A DNA stretch of 64,000 bases. It comes from Vagococcus jeotgali (GTDB taxonomy: Bacteria; Bacillota; Bacilli; Lactobacillales; Vagococcaceae). Positions 18,779 to 29,657 of the stretch are shown here, in pieces. How positions within the stretch are numbered: the first letter of the stretch is position 1; the number at the start of each line of letters is the position of its first letter. Below the pieces are notes generated by a model, which was given only the letters and a program-made list of their open reading frames with translations, had not been told where the DNA came from and did not search any database. Location of the stretch: positions 62,001 to 126,000 of the forward strand of contig NZ_CP142146.1 in assembly GCF_035918315.1 (NCBI RefSeq), written 5' to 3'. The position numbers were made by a program, and so were the translations under genes.

Positions 18779-19722
18779 TCATCCTTTCAATAAGTAGATA
18801 CTGATTAAAAAACACAAACTCATAACTGTATGAAATGAGCGAATAAGAAGTAAAGGTCGTGGACCAAATTCTCGCCCCATTTCTGGATAGACATTTTGGA
18901 TAGTGATATATTCTTTAAGCCACCTGATATACCCATCATAATAAAATAAGCCAAACCCTATGAGTGACTGCCACCAAGTGAGGACAGTTAAGCTTAAAAA
19001 AAGCCAACTTAGTAGTAGTAGTATAAATTCTGGGATGACGAGTAAAATAGAGTTCCTAAAGCCGATGATGTGTGGCAAAGTAACTCTAATTCCCTTATCT
19101 TTATCATAATCACCAGTGTTATTAGTAGACATTAAAAAGACTGTCATTAACATGCAAATAAGAGCATAAAGAAAAGCTGGTAGAGGTAGATGGCTAGCTT
19201 GCAAATAAAAAGCAATCAAGGAACTTAAAAAACCAACCAATAACCCAGAAATAATTTCTCCCACAGGTAAAGTTAGATATGGCCATGTGAATAGGTGATA
19301 GCCCCAATTAATCCTACAACTCCGAATAAAAGTAGTAATAAACTTTTTGTTAGATAAACTAGTAGTAAGCCAGATAAGCCTCCAAGTCCTATCCAAGCTA
19401 AAAGAACAAGACAAGCATCTAGAAAAGTGGCATCCCCTCGCACTAAACCTTCGCTGCCAAGGTGATGAGTAAAGGTATCATTGTTTTCTTCTTGTTTTAA
19501 GTAAGCACGTATTTCATTAGCAACATTAGCTACAATATTAAATGAAAACCCAGAGATGAAAAAGATGATTATAAACCACCAGTTAATATGACTCGTTAAA
19601 TAAGCTGCAAAAAGGCTACTGCTTAAAATGGGTAAACCTGTAGCAAATCCTGTTCTAAGCTCCATAACGGTGTAAGCTCTTTTAGGAAAGCCAAGTCCCC
19701 AGCGTATGAATGAAGTCATCAT
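18779..19722 (-). pseudogene. UbiA-family prenyltransferase, frameshifted
   Basis: Two overlapping frames make one MenA/UbiA-like protein of about 314 residues with some eight membrane segments. The first frame (from 19722) carries NIVANVANEIRAYLKQEENN, equivalent to the first aspartate-rich motif but poor in Asp. The second carries NNTGDYDKDKGIRVTLPHII, a good second motif. They join near 19280, where TYSHG must continue into PYLTLPVGE; one base appears to be missing around 19279-19283. It could be a real inactivation, a sequencing error or programmed frameshifting. The family attaches a prenyl chain to an aromatic acceptor in the membrane. It overlaps the upstream permease stop by one base. 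Confidence 0.8.
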
Positions 19723-20549
19723 TATAATTTAACACTTCCTTCTAATTGATGGTTGGCCATATAGCTTTGTAAACATAAGTAAATAATTAACATAGGTATG
19801 ATGCTTAGTACGATACAAGCAGATATGATTTCCCAATTGGTTTGATAAGGACCTACAAAGCGGAAAATAGCAGTGGAAACAGTGGGTAACTCACTACTAG
19901 GCATATATAAATAAGGAATATAAAAATCATTGTAGATACTTAGCATTTTAAGTAGGATAACAGTCACAGTAGCTGGCCTTAACAAAGGGAAAATAACTTT
20001 AGTGTAAATCGTCCAAAAAGAAGCCCCGTCCATCATTGCTGCTTGATCAAGCTCTATAGGTAGTTGCTCCATATTTTGTAAATATAAATAAACCATAGTG
20101 ACATCTGCCCCAATATATAATACAACAGGAGCCCATATAGTGTTGTATAAATGAAGAGTGGTCATGATTTTAAATGTCCCTACTTGTGTTATTACCATGG
20201 GTGTGGAAGAGACCAAGAAATAGAAAAATAAAATCATTTTTTTTCCTTTGAAATGAAATCGATGACAAACATAAGCTATCATAGAGCCAATAAAGACACT
20301 ACCTAAAACACTTAAGAAAATAATAAAAAATGTTACTAAAAAGCTCCTTAAAAGGTGTCCTTCGTGAATAGCCTTACTATAATTAGTTAGATAAAGAAAG
20401 CTATCTGGCCAGTGGATACCTTGTTTATTATGGAACTCTTCATGGGTCATAAATGAGCCAAATAATAAAATACTAATAGGAAAGAGAATAATAAAGGCCC
20501 ATAGGAGTAAACTAAGGTATTTTGTGACTATTCCAATTTTTTTAATCAT
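19722..20549 (-). CDS. Sugar ABC transporter permease (MalG/CUT1 type)
   Basis: 275 residues, six predicted membrane segments, with the EAA-loop motif QAAMMDGASFWTIYTKVIFP near residues 170-190 that contacts the ATPase. It resembles CUT1 inner-membrane permeases for oligosaccharides. Its ATG overlaps the stop of the preceding permease gene by 4 bases, and its own stop overlaps the UbiA start. No ATPase gene is in the operon, so it would need a shared MsmX-like ATPase from elsewhere. Confidence 0.9.
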   Translation of the reverse strand: MIKKIGIVTKYLSLLLWAFIILFPISILLFGSFMTHEEFHNKQGIHWPDSFLYLTNYSKAIHEGHLLRSFLVTFFIIFLSVLGSVFIGSMIAYVCHRFHFKGKKMILFFYFLVSSTPMVITQVGTFKIMTTLHLYNTIWAPVVLYIGADVTMVYLYLQNMEQLPIELDQAAMMDGASFWTIYTKVIFPLLRPATVTVILLKMLSIYNDFYIPYLYMPSSELPTVSTAIFRFVGPYQTNWEIISACIVLSIIPMLIIYLCLQSYMANHQLEGSVKL

Positions 20550-21427
20550 TTGCTTACTCCTTTTTTTCTAATGATTTGCTGAAAAGCACTTAGTAATAAA
20601 ATAAGTAGAGTTACTAGTACAGACAAGCTTGATGCAATACCATATTTTTTTTGATCAAAGGCTAGTTTTGTGGCTTTTACGACAATTGTACTTGTTCCAT
20701 TAGAGCCATTCGTCATAATGAAGGGAATATCAAAAACTGAGACAACCCCGATAATGAGTAAGAGGGTATTTAAATGAATAATTTTTTGTGTTAAGGGAAT
20801 AGTAACGTCTCTTGTCTTTTGCCATAAAGAAGCCCCTTCAAGTTGGCAGTATTCATAGTATTGTTTCGGAATAGACTGGATAGCTCCGTAGTATAGTAAA
20901 AAGCTTATACCTAAATGTCGCCATAAAGAGATGCTACTAAGAGTGATGTTAACTTGATCAGGATCTCCTAACCAAAAACGCTTAAACCTTCCGAGTTGAA
21001 TTATTGTTAGAAAACTATCAAAAGGACCATCTGGACTTAAAAATAAACGAAACATCATAGCGACAGCCACACTACTAATCAAAGTGGGGATAATAAAAAG
21101 CGTTTTAAAAAAGGACATTCCAATTGTTTTTTCTGAGAGAATGACAGCGAAATAGTAAGCTATTACCATTTGAAGTAGACCTGCTACTAAATAATAAAAA
21201 TTCACACGTAAGCTTTGCAGATAAATGGGATCACTTAAAATTGTGTAATAATTTTTAAAACCAACATAGTTATAGTCCCAACCAATTCCATTCCATGAAG
21301 TAAAACTTAAATAAATTAGATGAATGATCGGTAATAAGCCAAAAATAGTTAAAAAAGTAAGTGGTATAAAAAGAAAGAGAAACAGAGTCACCCGTTTCTC
21401 CTTGTTTCCTAGTGATATATTAGTCAT
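20546..21427 (-). CDS. Sugar ABC transporter permease (MalF/CUT1 type)
   Basis: About 293 residues starting MTNISLGNKEKRVTLF at an ATG inside the last codons of the binding-protein gene (ATGACTAA overlap), which points to translational coupling. The frame opens upstream to 21511, but that extension overlaps the binding protein heavily and has no ribosome site. Six membrane segments are seen, and the EAA motif reads YCQLEGASLWQKTRDVTIP near residue 200. It pairs with the next permease to form the channel. Confidence 0.88.
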   Translation of the reverse strand: MTNISLGNKEKRVTLFLFLFIPLTFLTIFGLLPIIHLIYLSFTSWNGIGWDYNYVGFKNYYTILSDPIYLQSLRVNFYYLVAGLLQMVIAYYFAVILSEKTIGMSFFKTLFIIPTLISSVAVAMMFRLFLSPDGPFDSFLTIIQLGRFKRFWLGDPDQVNITLSSISLWRHLGISFLLYYGAIQSIPKQYYEYCQLEGASLWQKTRDVTIPLTQKIIHLNTLLLIIGVVSVFDIPFIMTNGSNGTSTIVVKATKLAFDQKKYGIASSLSVLVTLLILLLSAFQQIIRKKGVSK

Positions 21428-22697
21428 TATGTTGTTCTGCTTCTTGCCATTTTTTTGAAAGTTGTGCAATGTAATCATCGTAAGATTCATTTTTATCAGG
21501 ATATAATCCAATGTTAATGGTTTTTTGTAAGACGTCAGTTAAACGAGATACGCCCACTTCATCGGCGATTTTAGCATAGGCATCGTTGACTTCTGGTGTT
21601 TCGGTTGCCACAGTTAAAATGACATGACTATTATCTACTACTTCTTTTTGTTCAGGAGATAAATCACTAATCTTGTTTGGCATCCCGTTTAAATCTTTAG
21701 CGTATCCACTAGCGCTTGAGTCAAAAAATTCTACAAAGGCTTTAGCAGTCTCTTTATTTTTAGAGTGTTTGTTAATACCAATAACAGCAGGAGCTCCTAG
21801 AGGTAGGCTTCTTCTGCCATCTGTTTCTACTGGGAAATTCATAATAGCAATTGGATCTTTTGTTAATTTTTGAATACCAGCAACTTCTTGTGAGCCGTTC
21901 ATGAGCATAGCGACTTTTCCATCGGCTAAATCTTGGAAAGCTTTTTGTGAATCCATTGTTACTGGATCAGGTTCGATTAAACCATTTGATGACATGGTAT
22001 AAAATAAATCCATTACCTCACGAATGGGTTGTCCCTTAGCAAAAGCATCACCTGCCTCAAGGGTTTTTGTTTTATATTGTTCTCCGCCAAAAGAAGTCAG
22101 AGCACCTGCCCAAACAGCTACAGCTTGATAGTTTGTATAAAAGGGAGTTGCATCTGTTTTTTCTTTAATGGTTTTAAGGTTATTAACAAATTCAGCTGTT
22201 GTTTTTGGGATATCAGTAATGCCAGCATCTCTTAAGACTTTTTCATTGTAAATAAAACCAAGAGAATTAAGAGCCACAGGTAGTCCGTAGACTTGATCAT
22301 CAAAATCTGCTTCTCTAACATCTAAATACTTATCTTGAAGCTCAGGAATAGTACCAAGGGATTCGAAGTAATTAGGATACTCAGCACGATTTCCTGCCAT
22401 TGAAAAGGGAATAAATAAAACATCACCATAATCACCACTATTTAACCTAGTAGTCACAGTCGAATCATAATCGGCAATATTTTCAAAATGAACAGCTGTC
22501 ACGTCTGGATTTTCTTCAATAAATTTATCTTCAATGGTTTTAAAAATAGCATCTCCATCTGTTCGGTTAGTTAACACAGTAATCTCCCCAGCGATGTTTT
22601 CTGTCGTTTTTTCTTCTTTAGATGTGTCACTCTTACCACAAGCACCTAATAAAAAAGTAGTCATCAGTATGACACTTAATGTTTTCTTTAAAGACAT
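21420..22697 (-). CDS. Sugar ABC transporter substrate-binding lipoprotein
   Basis: 425 residues. The N-terminus MSLKKTLSVILMTTFLLGAC is a lipoprotein signal with lipobox LGAC. The mature protein is a family-1 solute-binding protein (ITVLTNRTDGDAIFKTIEDK, later KVAMLMNGSQEV and GAPAVIGINKHSKNKETA). It captures a sugar outside the cell and delivers it to the two permeases downstream. It is first in the operon and divergent from the YieK-like/GH1 genes, which suggests the imported sugar is a glucoside or amino-sugar oligomer, although nothing in the sequence names it. Confidence 0.9.
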   Translation of the reverse strand: MSLKKTLSVILMTTFLLGACGKSDTSKEEKTTENIAGEITVLTNRTDGDAIFKTIEDKFIEENPDVTAVHFENIADYDSTVTTRLNSGDYGDVLFIPFSMAGNRAEYPNYFESLGTIPELQDKYLDVREADFDDQVYGLPVALNSLGFIYNEKVLRDAGITDIPKTTAEFVNNLKTIKEKTDATPFYTNYQAVAVWAGALTSFGGEQYKTKTLEAGDAFAKGQPIREVMDLFYTMSSNGLIEPDPVTMDSQKAFQDLADGKVAMLMNGSQEVAGIQKLTKDPIAIMNFPVETDGRRSLPLGAPAVIGINKHSKNKETAKAFVEFFDSSASGYAKDLNGMPNKISDLSPEQKEVVDNSHVILTVATETPEVNDAYAKIADEVGVSRLTDVLQKTINIGLYPDKNESYDDYIAQLSKKWQEAEQHND

Positions 22698-22929
22698 GTC
22701 TAAACCTTCTTTCTATTAATGATAACGCTCATCTTTTTCATTATAACTAAAAATAAAAATGAATTATATAGTTTTTGTGTTTTTTTTCTCAAACTAACCT
22801 AATATAAACATTTATTTATGGTGTAAAAGTTGTCATGTCAACTTTTTTATTCTTTTATCTTTTTTATAAAATAAGATAATAAATGAACAAAGTGATATTT
22901 GTGAGCGAACAATAAAGAAATCATATCGA

Positions 22930-22958
22930 TTGACATGGGAATGTTCCCACAATATAGA
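22930..22958 (+). promoter_or_regulatory. Promoter with palindromic operator in the spacer
   Basis: TTGACA (22930-22935), 17 bases, TATAGA (22953-22958). The spacer contains TGGGAATGTTCCCA, an almost perfect palindrome placed where a bound repressor would block RNA polymerase. It drives the YieK-like and GH1 genes. The spacer palindrome does not look like cre, so another regulator encoded elsewhere is implied. Confidence 0.75.
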
Positions 22959-22996
22959 CTCTTTTTATAAACGATTTATAGATAGGGGAGAATGCT

Positions 22997-23734
22997 ATGA
23001 GAATTATTGTCACAAAAGATTATCAAGAGTTGGGTAATGTTACAGCACAACATTTATTAGGTACAATGTTTGGTAACCAAAATAGAGTAAATTTAGCTAT
23101 TACAGCAGGTGCGACACCAAAATCTACTTATGAGCAACTAGTTCCTGAGATTAGAGACAAAGCTTATTTAAATCATGTTCATTATTATAATTTTGATGAA
23201 ATTCCTTATAAAAAAACACAACGTGATGGTATAACACTAAGTGCTTTGAAGGCACAATATTTTGAGCCAGCTAATATAAGTGAGTCTAACATCCATCCTC
23301 TGACTGTAGATGATGTGACAAACTTTGATCAAGACATACAAGATGCTGGAGGACTTGATTTAATTTTAATGGGGATAGGGGAGGATGGCCATTTTTGTGG
23401 CAATATGCCTGGTACAACACAGATGAATGATCTAACGACTCTAGTACCTTGTACACCAGAAATGAAGAGCTTACTTGCTAATATGTTAGGCTCAATTGAT
23501 GAGGCACCTGATGAGTATGTGACAATGGGCCCTCAAAGTGTGATGCGAGCTAAGCAATTGGTGTTGATTGCCAATGGGAAACACAAAGCAGAGATTATGA
23601 AAAAATTATTAACTGAAAATATAAGTTCAGATCTACCAGCTAGTATTTTAACACTTCATCCTAACTTAGTGATTATTATGGATGAAGAAGCGGCTTCTTT
23701 AGTACCTGAAGATAGATTAGAATCAGCTAGATAA
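22997..23734 (+). CDS. NagB/RpiA-fold sugar isomerase or lactonase family (YieK-like)
   Basis: 245 residues of the glucosamine-6-phosphate deaminase/6-phosphogluconolactonase superfamily. Phosphate-binding TAGATPKSTYEQL (near 36-48), NFDEIPYK (near 70) and GIGEDGHFCGNMPGTT (near 127-142) are visible. The last motif keeps DGH but has GNMPG in place of the FNEPG of true deaminases, as in E. coli YieK by my recollection. It probably acts on a sugar phosphate released by the adjacent 6-phospho-beta-glucosidase. The start follows GATAGGGGAGAATGCT. The two genes share one promoter and are 40 bases apart. Confidence 0.75.
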   Translation: MRIIVTKDYQELGNVTAQHLLGTMFGNQNRVNLAITAGATPKSTYEQLVPEIRDKAYLNHVHYYNFDEIPYKKTQRDGITLSALKAQYFEPANISESNIHPLTVDDVTNFDQDIQDAGGLDLILMGIGEDGHFCGNMPGTTQMNDLTTLVPCTPEMKSLLANMLGSIDEAPDEYVTMGPQSVMRAKQLVLIANGKHKAEIMKKLLTENISSDLPASILTLHPNLVIIMDEEAASLVPEDRLESAR

Positions 23735-23750
23735 TAAGTGAAAATGATAA

Positions 23751-25199
<1,449 letters not shown>

Positions 25200-25202
25200 A
25201 TA

Positions 25203-25240
25203 AAAAATCGTATGAATAGATCACTATTCATACGATTTTT
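25203..25240. terminator. Bidirectional intrinsic terminator
   Basis: A perfect 17-bp stem (25203-25219 with 25224-25240) with a 4-base loop, A-run on one side and T-run on the other. It separates the convergent GH1 and nitroreductase genes. Confidence 0.93.
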
Positions 25241-25245
25241 TATGC

Positions 25246-25842
25246 CTATTTGAATGTTTTAAATCGATTAGTGGAATCCATATATTCCTTTTCAAGAGCA
25301 GGAGACTTAATAGAACCAATCACAAGTTGTGCTTTTAATTTCCAAGATGATGGAATAGACCACTCTTTGGCGACAGCTTCATCAATAATTGGATTGTAAT
25401 GTTGTAAATTAGCTCCTATATTTTCATCAGACAAGGCTGTCCATACATTTGTTTGAGTAAGGCCGCTAGCTTGTTCAGACCAAACTGGGAAGTTATCTGC
25501 ATACAGTGGAAATTGTTCTTGTAATCCTTTAACAATATCTGTGTCTTCAAAGAATAATAGAGTTCCTTTTCCATCAGCAAATCCCTTTAATTTTTCTTGT
25601 GTACTTGGAAATACTTCTGTCGGAGTCAGGGGTTTTAATGCTGATTCAGTGATGTCCCACAGTTTATGATGAGCATCATTAAATAGGAAAATCACACGTT
25701 GGGTTTGTGAGTTAAATGCCGTTGGAGATTCTTTGACGACTTCCTTTACAATATCTTCAATTTGTTCTTCATTTAATGGTGTTTCTTTCCCTAAATGGTA
25801 AATTGAGCGACGATTTTTTAATGAGTTAATAAATGTTGTCAT
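25246..25842 (-). CDS. Nitroreductase-family protein (Frm2/Hbn1-like)
   Basis: 198 residues starting MTTFINSLKNRRSIYHLG, the FMN-binding N-terminus of nitroreductase-like oxidoreductases, followed by ESPTAFNSQTQRVIFLF and NVWTALSDENIGANLQHYNP, typical of the small Frm2-like branch. It is likely an FMN enzyme reducing nitro or quinone compounds in the cytoplasm. AAAAGGAATGACATAT precedes ATG 25842; the open frame runs on to 26043 but that part has no coding character. It is a single gene, convergent with GH1. Confidence 0.85.
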   Translation of the reverse strand: MTTFINSLKNRRSIYHLGKETPLNEEQIEDIVKEVVKESPTAFNSQTQRVIFLFNDAHHKLWDITESALKPLTPTEVFPSTQEKLKGFADGKGTLLFFEDTDIVKGLQEQFPLYADNFPVWSEQASGLTQTNVWTALSDENIGANLQHYNPIIDEAVAKEWSIPSSWKLKAQLVIGSIKSPALEKEYMDSTNRFKTFK

Positions 25843-26131
25843 ATATGTCATTCCTTTTCTTTTAAGTTTATAAACAGGAGTATACCAGCTAATTTTTAGT
25901 AAGTAAAACATTGTGCTTACGAAAAAGAAGTGAAATGATATATTATCTAGATCACTTACTATCATATTGATAAATTTATTTCCCCTAGACATAGTAGAGT
26001 AGAGCATATAAAATCTATGATGAGGTTGCTTTTTAAAAGCCATTTAAAGTATAATTACTTCTGTATGTATAGTCGTATAATATGTTAAAATTATTATGAT
26101 TGTATTGAAAATAGTTATTAGGAGAATAAAG
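25843..26131. other. Intergenic region between divergent genes
   Basis: About 290 bases with no gene. TATAAT at 26076-26081 is a likely -10 for the glycopolymer operon, with TTACTT at 26055-26060 only 15 bases upstream, so the -35 is weak. I find no riboswitch or terminator. Confidence 0.5.
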
Positions 26132-29100
26132 TTGAATAAAATAAAAATAACATCTATTATGCCTGTTTATAATGTTGAGGAATATATATCTGATGCACTA
26201 GACTCAGTTATTAGTCAAATAGATAAGAACATTGAGTTAGAAATTATTATAGTTGATGATGGTTCCACAGATATGACTAAAGATATTATTCGGGATTATC
26301 AAAAAGAATATGACTTCATAAAATTATTTGAATATGATCAGATAGGACCAGGACAAGCAAGAAATGTTGCGATGCTAGATGCTACAGGTGATTATATAGC
26401 TTTTATAGATGGTGATGATATATTATATCCAAAATCATATCAAAAATTATTGAACTCTGCACAATTAAATGATGCTGATATTGTTGTAGGTAATGTATCG
26501 AGATTTGATTCAACAAGAAAATTCTTTTTAAGTGGTTTACACAAAAAAATATTTTCTGATGAAAAAATAGGTACCAATATTGTTGGATGCCCTAGTCTAC
26601 TATTTGACACGACTTCTTGGAATAAGTTATTTAAAGCATCATTCTTAAAGGAAAATAAAATTACGTTTCCAGAAGGTATTTTATATGAGGATATTCCGTT
26701 TAATATGGAAGCTCACTTTAAATCATCAACTACGAATATAATTATGGATTACGTTTACAAGTGGCAATTACGAAATGATAGCAATAAGTCTATTACACAA
26801 TCTAGAGTTGATAAAAATAACATGTTGGATCGATTTACAGCAATGAAAAAATTTAATGAAATTATGATTTCCCAACAGATTGTTGATCAATCATTTATTG
26901 AAAAGAAAGAGCTTAAAGAGCTTGAAATAGATTTAAAATTATTTTTAGATCAGTTAAATGATGCTGACGATGAGTATTTTGAATTATTTTCCAAAGAATT
27001 AAGTCATTATATAGCCAATATGCAAACGGATGTGTTTTATACGAAGTTGGCAAATGCTGTTCGGATTAGATATCTTTTAGTTGTTGAAAATCGTAGGGAA
27101 GATCTGATACGTTTTAATGCAAATATGGCTGAGTATCATTTGCTTAGAAATGATATCGTAGAAAGTAAGGTTATGAAGAATATATCCAATACCCTATATG
27201 AAGAATTTCTAGATGAGTCATACTTTGATGTGACATCTGATGTAACCCCTATTACTAAGATAAAGAGTGTTTGTTGGAATGATACAACAATAACTATTAC
27301 TGGATTAGCCTTTTTAAGGTACTTAGATACTGATAGCACCGTTAAAATGTCAGCTCAATTAGAAACGCTAGAAGGGGACAAGGTAGTAACTGTTCCAATT
27401 AATATATTTAAAGACAAATCACATACTCAAATTTATGGTGGTGGTAAACAAAAATATTTAGTGAAGCGTTTGTATAATTATGATTACTCTGGTTACATGA
27501 TTGATATAGATATATCAAATCCACTTATTCAACAAGTAGTAAAAGAAGATTGTCTTGTTAAAGTGACACTGTCTAATAAAGGGTTTAGTGGTGATTTTTA
27601 TTTATCTAATCCAACTAAAGGGTTAAAAGTTCGACCAAAAGATAAAGTCATAGATAATATTGTATACAGCGTTGAATATAATAAACAGTGGCAATTAAAG
27701 CTGACAACGACTAAAATTGGTGCTTTTGTAGAAACTGTTGTAGTTCGTAATGACCAGATAACTATTGAGGGAGAATTAATTAGTCAAACAGCTAGAACTA
27801 TGAATTTGATAAACTATTCATTTGATTATATTGTGGAACCAACTGAAGAAAGTACAATTTTAGGAAATCGTTTCACTCTGGTTTTTAATTTATCTGATAT
27901 AGCTGAGTTAGAGTTCAAAGAGAACTTTTATTTACAGTTTATTTCAGATGACATTGAGCATTATAAAGTGGAAGTAACTGATGAATTTCAGCTGACTTTT
28001 TTTAAACATGGTCTAAATGAGGTTTGTGTAAATAAAACACGAAATAAGTTATTACAGATTTATATGGTTGATAATATTCAAGCTAAATTATTGGACTTTA
28101 AGATAGTATCTGAGCAAAAATATGTTACAAAGGTTCAATTTGATGTTTATCAAGAATTAGATGGAATCACTTCAACTAGCGAGCTGAGTTTTAGTATTAT
28201 AGGATCTAGGAATAGTGCTGGCTTAGCAATGCTGCTTAAACCCCATAATATTAATGTACTTGAATCGGGAGTAATACTAAGTTATGTAGTCTCTATAAAA
28301 GCAGCTGACTTGTATAGGTTTGGTAATTCATCATGGCAATTCTTACAAGCTTCTATAATAGATGGTTATACTACCAAGAGAAGGATAGTCAGTGAACAAT
28401 TCGGAGCAAAAAAACATTGGCACATTTTAAAAAATAACTTTACGCTATCTGAAAATCATCGACATGAGGTTCAGTTGGCATCAGGTTTAAAAAAGGAATA
28501 TTTTGAAAAGGGACCTAGAAGAAAGAAATTTTTAATGGATTACTTATATCCATTCTTTAGAAAACTGCCTCAAAAGAAAAAAATGGTGATGTTTGAAGCT
28601 TATTGGGGAAAATCATATAGTTGTAATCCTAAAGCTATGTATGAATATCTCGAAGAAAATTATCCAGAGTATACCAGTGTATGGAGCTTAAACAATCCTT
28701 ATGATGATATTAAAGGTAAAGCTATTAAAGTTCGAAGAAATAGTTGGCGTTACTATTATTATTTAGCACGTAGTAAATATTTTATAAATAATGTCAATTG
28801 GCCTAATCAGTATGAGAAACGTGAACATAGTATAGAGGTACAAACACTACACGGAACATTTCTAAAAACTATGGGACTTGATGTAGAAAATGAAGTGAAA
28901 ACACCCCAGCAGTTAGAAGGCTTTAGAAAACGTCATAGTCGTTGGGATTATCTAGTCTCACCAAGTCAATTCATGACGGATATTGCTAGACGTGTATTCG
29001 AATTTGACAAGGAAGTTATTGAGTATGGTTTCCCTAGAAATGATGTATTAGTGGACGAAAAAGAACATGAAAGGTTAGCTAAACAAGTAAGAGAAGCACT

Positions 29101-29656
29101 TAGTATCCCTAAAGATAAAAAAATTATTTTATATGCACCAACATATCGAAACAAGAGTGGCTTTAATTTTAAACTGGATATAGAACGTATGAAGGAAGAG
29201 TTATCAGATGAGTACGTATTGCTAGTCAGATTACATTATTTTGTTGCTAAATCTTTAGATTTAGTTAATGATGGCTTTGTTTATAATGTCTGTAACTACC
29301 CAGATGTCCAAGAGTTATTATTGATAACAGATATCTTGATGACAGATTATTCTTCGATCATGTTTGATTATGCTAATTTAAATCGTCCTATGATATTTTT
29401 CACCTATGATTTAGAGTATTACCGGGATGTATTGAGAGGGATGTATTTAAATTTTGAAATGGAAGCGCCAGGAAGACTTTGCAAAGAAACAGATGAATTA
29501 ATTGACTCATTAAAAGATCTGGATACTTACCAAAAACAATATGCTTCTAAATTATTAGATTTTAGAGAAAAATATAATGAATTTGAAACAGGAGAGGCAT
29601 CTAAAGAAATATTTAAAATAATATTTAATGAAAATAAAAATGATAAAGGAAGATAA
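26132..29656 (+). CDS. Fusion of GT2 glycosyltransferase and TagF-like CDP-glycerol glycerophosphotransferase
   Basis: About 1174 residues. The N-terminal GT-A glycosyltransferase (residues 1-230) has ITSIMPVYNVEEYISDALD, VDDGSTD and DGDDILY. A beta-rich middle (roughly 350-780) has no motif I know. The C-terminal third (about 810-1165) is TagF-like: HGTFLKTMG, YAPTYRNKSG, LLVRLHY and TDYSSIMFDYANLNRPMIFF. Such enzymes polymerise glycerol- or ribitol-phosphate chains on the cytoplasmic face; the fused GT would add sugars. TTG 26132 is chosen because TAGGAGAATAAA precedes it; ATG 26096 has no ribosome site. First gene of a four-gene operon. The polymer itself is unknown. Confidence 0.85.
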   Translation: MNKIKITSIMPVYNVEEYISDALDSVISQIDKNIELEIIIVDDGSTDMTKDIIRDYQKEYDFIKLFEYDQIGPGQARNVAMLDATGDYIAFIDGDDILYPKSYQKLLNSAQLNDADIVVGNVSRFDSTRKFFLSGLHKKIFSDEKIGTNIVGCPSLLFDTTSWNKLFKASFLKENKITFPEGILYEDIPFNMEAHFKSSTTNIIMDYVYKWQLRNDSNKSITQSRVDKNNMLDRFTAMKKFNEIMISQQIVDQSFIEKKELKELEIDLKLFLDQLNDADDEYFELFSKELSHYIANMQTDVFYTKLANAVRIRYLLVVENRREDLIRFNANMAEYHLLRNDIVESKVMKNISNTLYEEFLDESYFDVTSDVTPITKIKSVCWNDTTITITGLAFLRYLDTDSTVKMSAQLETLEGDKVVTVPINIFKDKSHTQIYGGGKQKYLVKRLYNYDYSGYMIDIDISNPLIQQVVKEDCLVKVTLSNKGFSGDFYLSNPTKGLKVRPKDKVIDNIVYSVEYNKQWQLKLTTTKIGAFVETVVVRNDQITIEGELISQTARTMNLINYSFDYIVEPTEESTILGNRFTLVFNLSDIAELEFKENFYLQFISDDIEHYKVEVTDEFQLTFFKHGLNEVCVNKTRNKLLQIYMVDNIQAKLLDFKIVSEQKYVTKVQFDVYQELDGITSTSELSFSIIGSRNSAGLAMLLKPHNINVLESGVILSYVVSIKAADLYRFGNSSWQFLQASIIDGYTTKRRIVSEQFGAKKHWHILKNNFTLSENHRHEVQLASGLKKEYFEKGPRRKKFLMDYLYPFFRKLPQKKKMVMFEAYWGKSYSCNPKAMYEYLEENYPEYTSVWSLNNPYDDIKGKAIKVRRNSWRYYYYLARSKYFINNVNWPNQYEKREHSIEVQTLHGTFLKTMGLDVENEVKTPQQLEGFRKRHSRWDYLVSPSQFMTDIARRVFEFDKEVIEYGFPRNDVLVDEKEHERLAKQVREALSIPKDKKIILYAPTYRNKSGFNFKLDIERMKEELSDEYVLLVRLHYFVAKSLDLVNDGFVYNVCNYPDVQELLLITDILMTDYSSIMFDYANLNRPMIFFTYDLEYYRDVLRGMYLNFEMEAPGRLCKETDELIDSLKDLDTYQKQYASKLLDFREKYNEFETGEASKEIFKIIFNENKNDKGR

Positions 29657-29657
29657 G

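Noticed and set aside
25843-26043. N-terminal extension of the nitroreductase frame
   Set aside because: No ribosome site before ATG 26043, sequence unlike the family, and a good site exists before ATG 25842.
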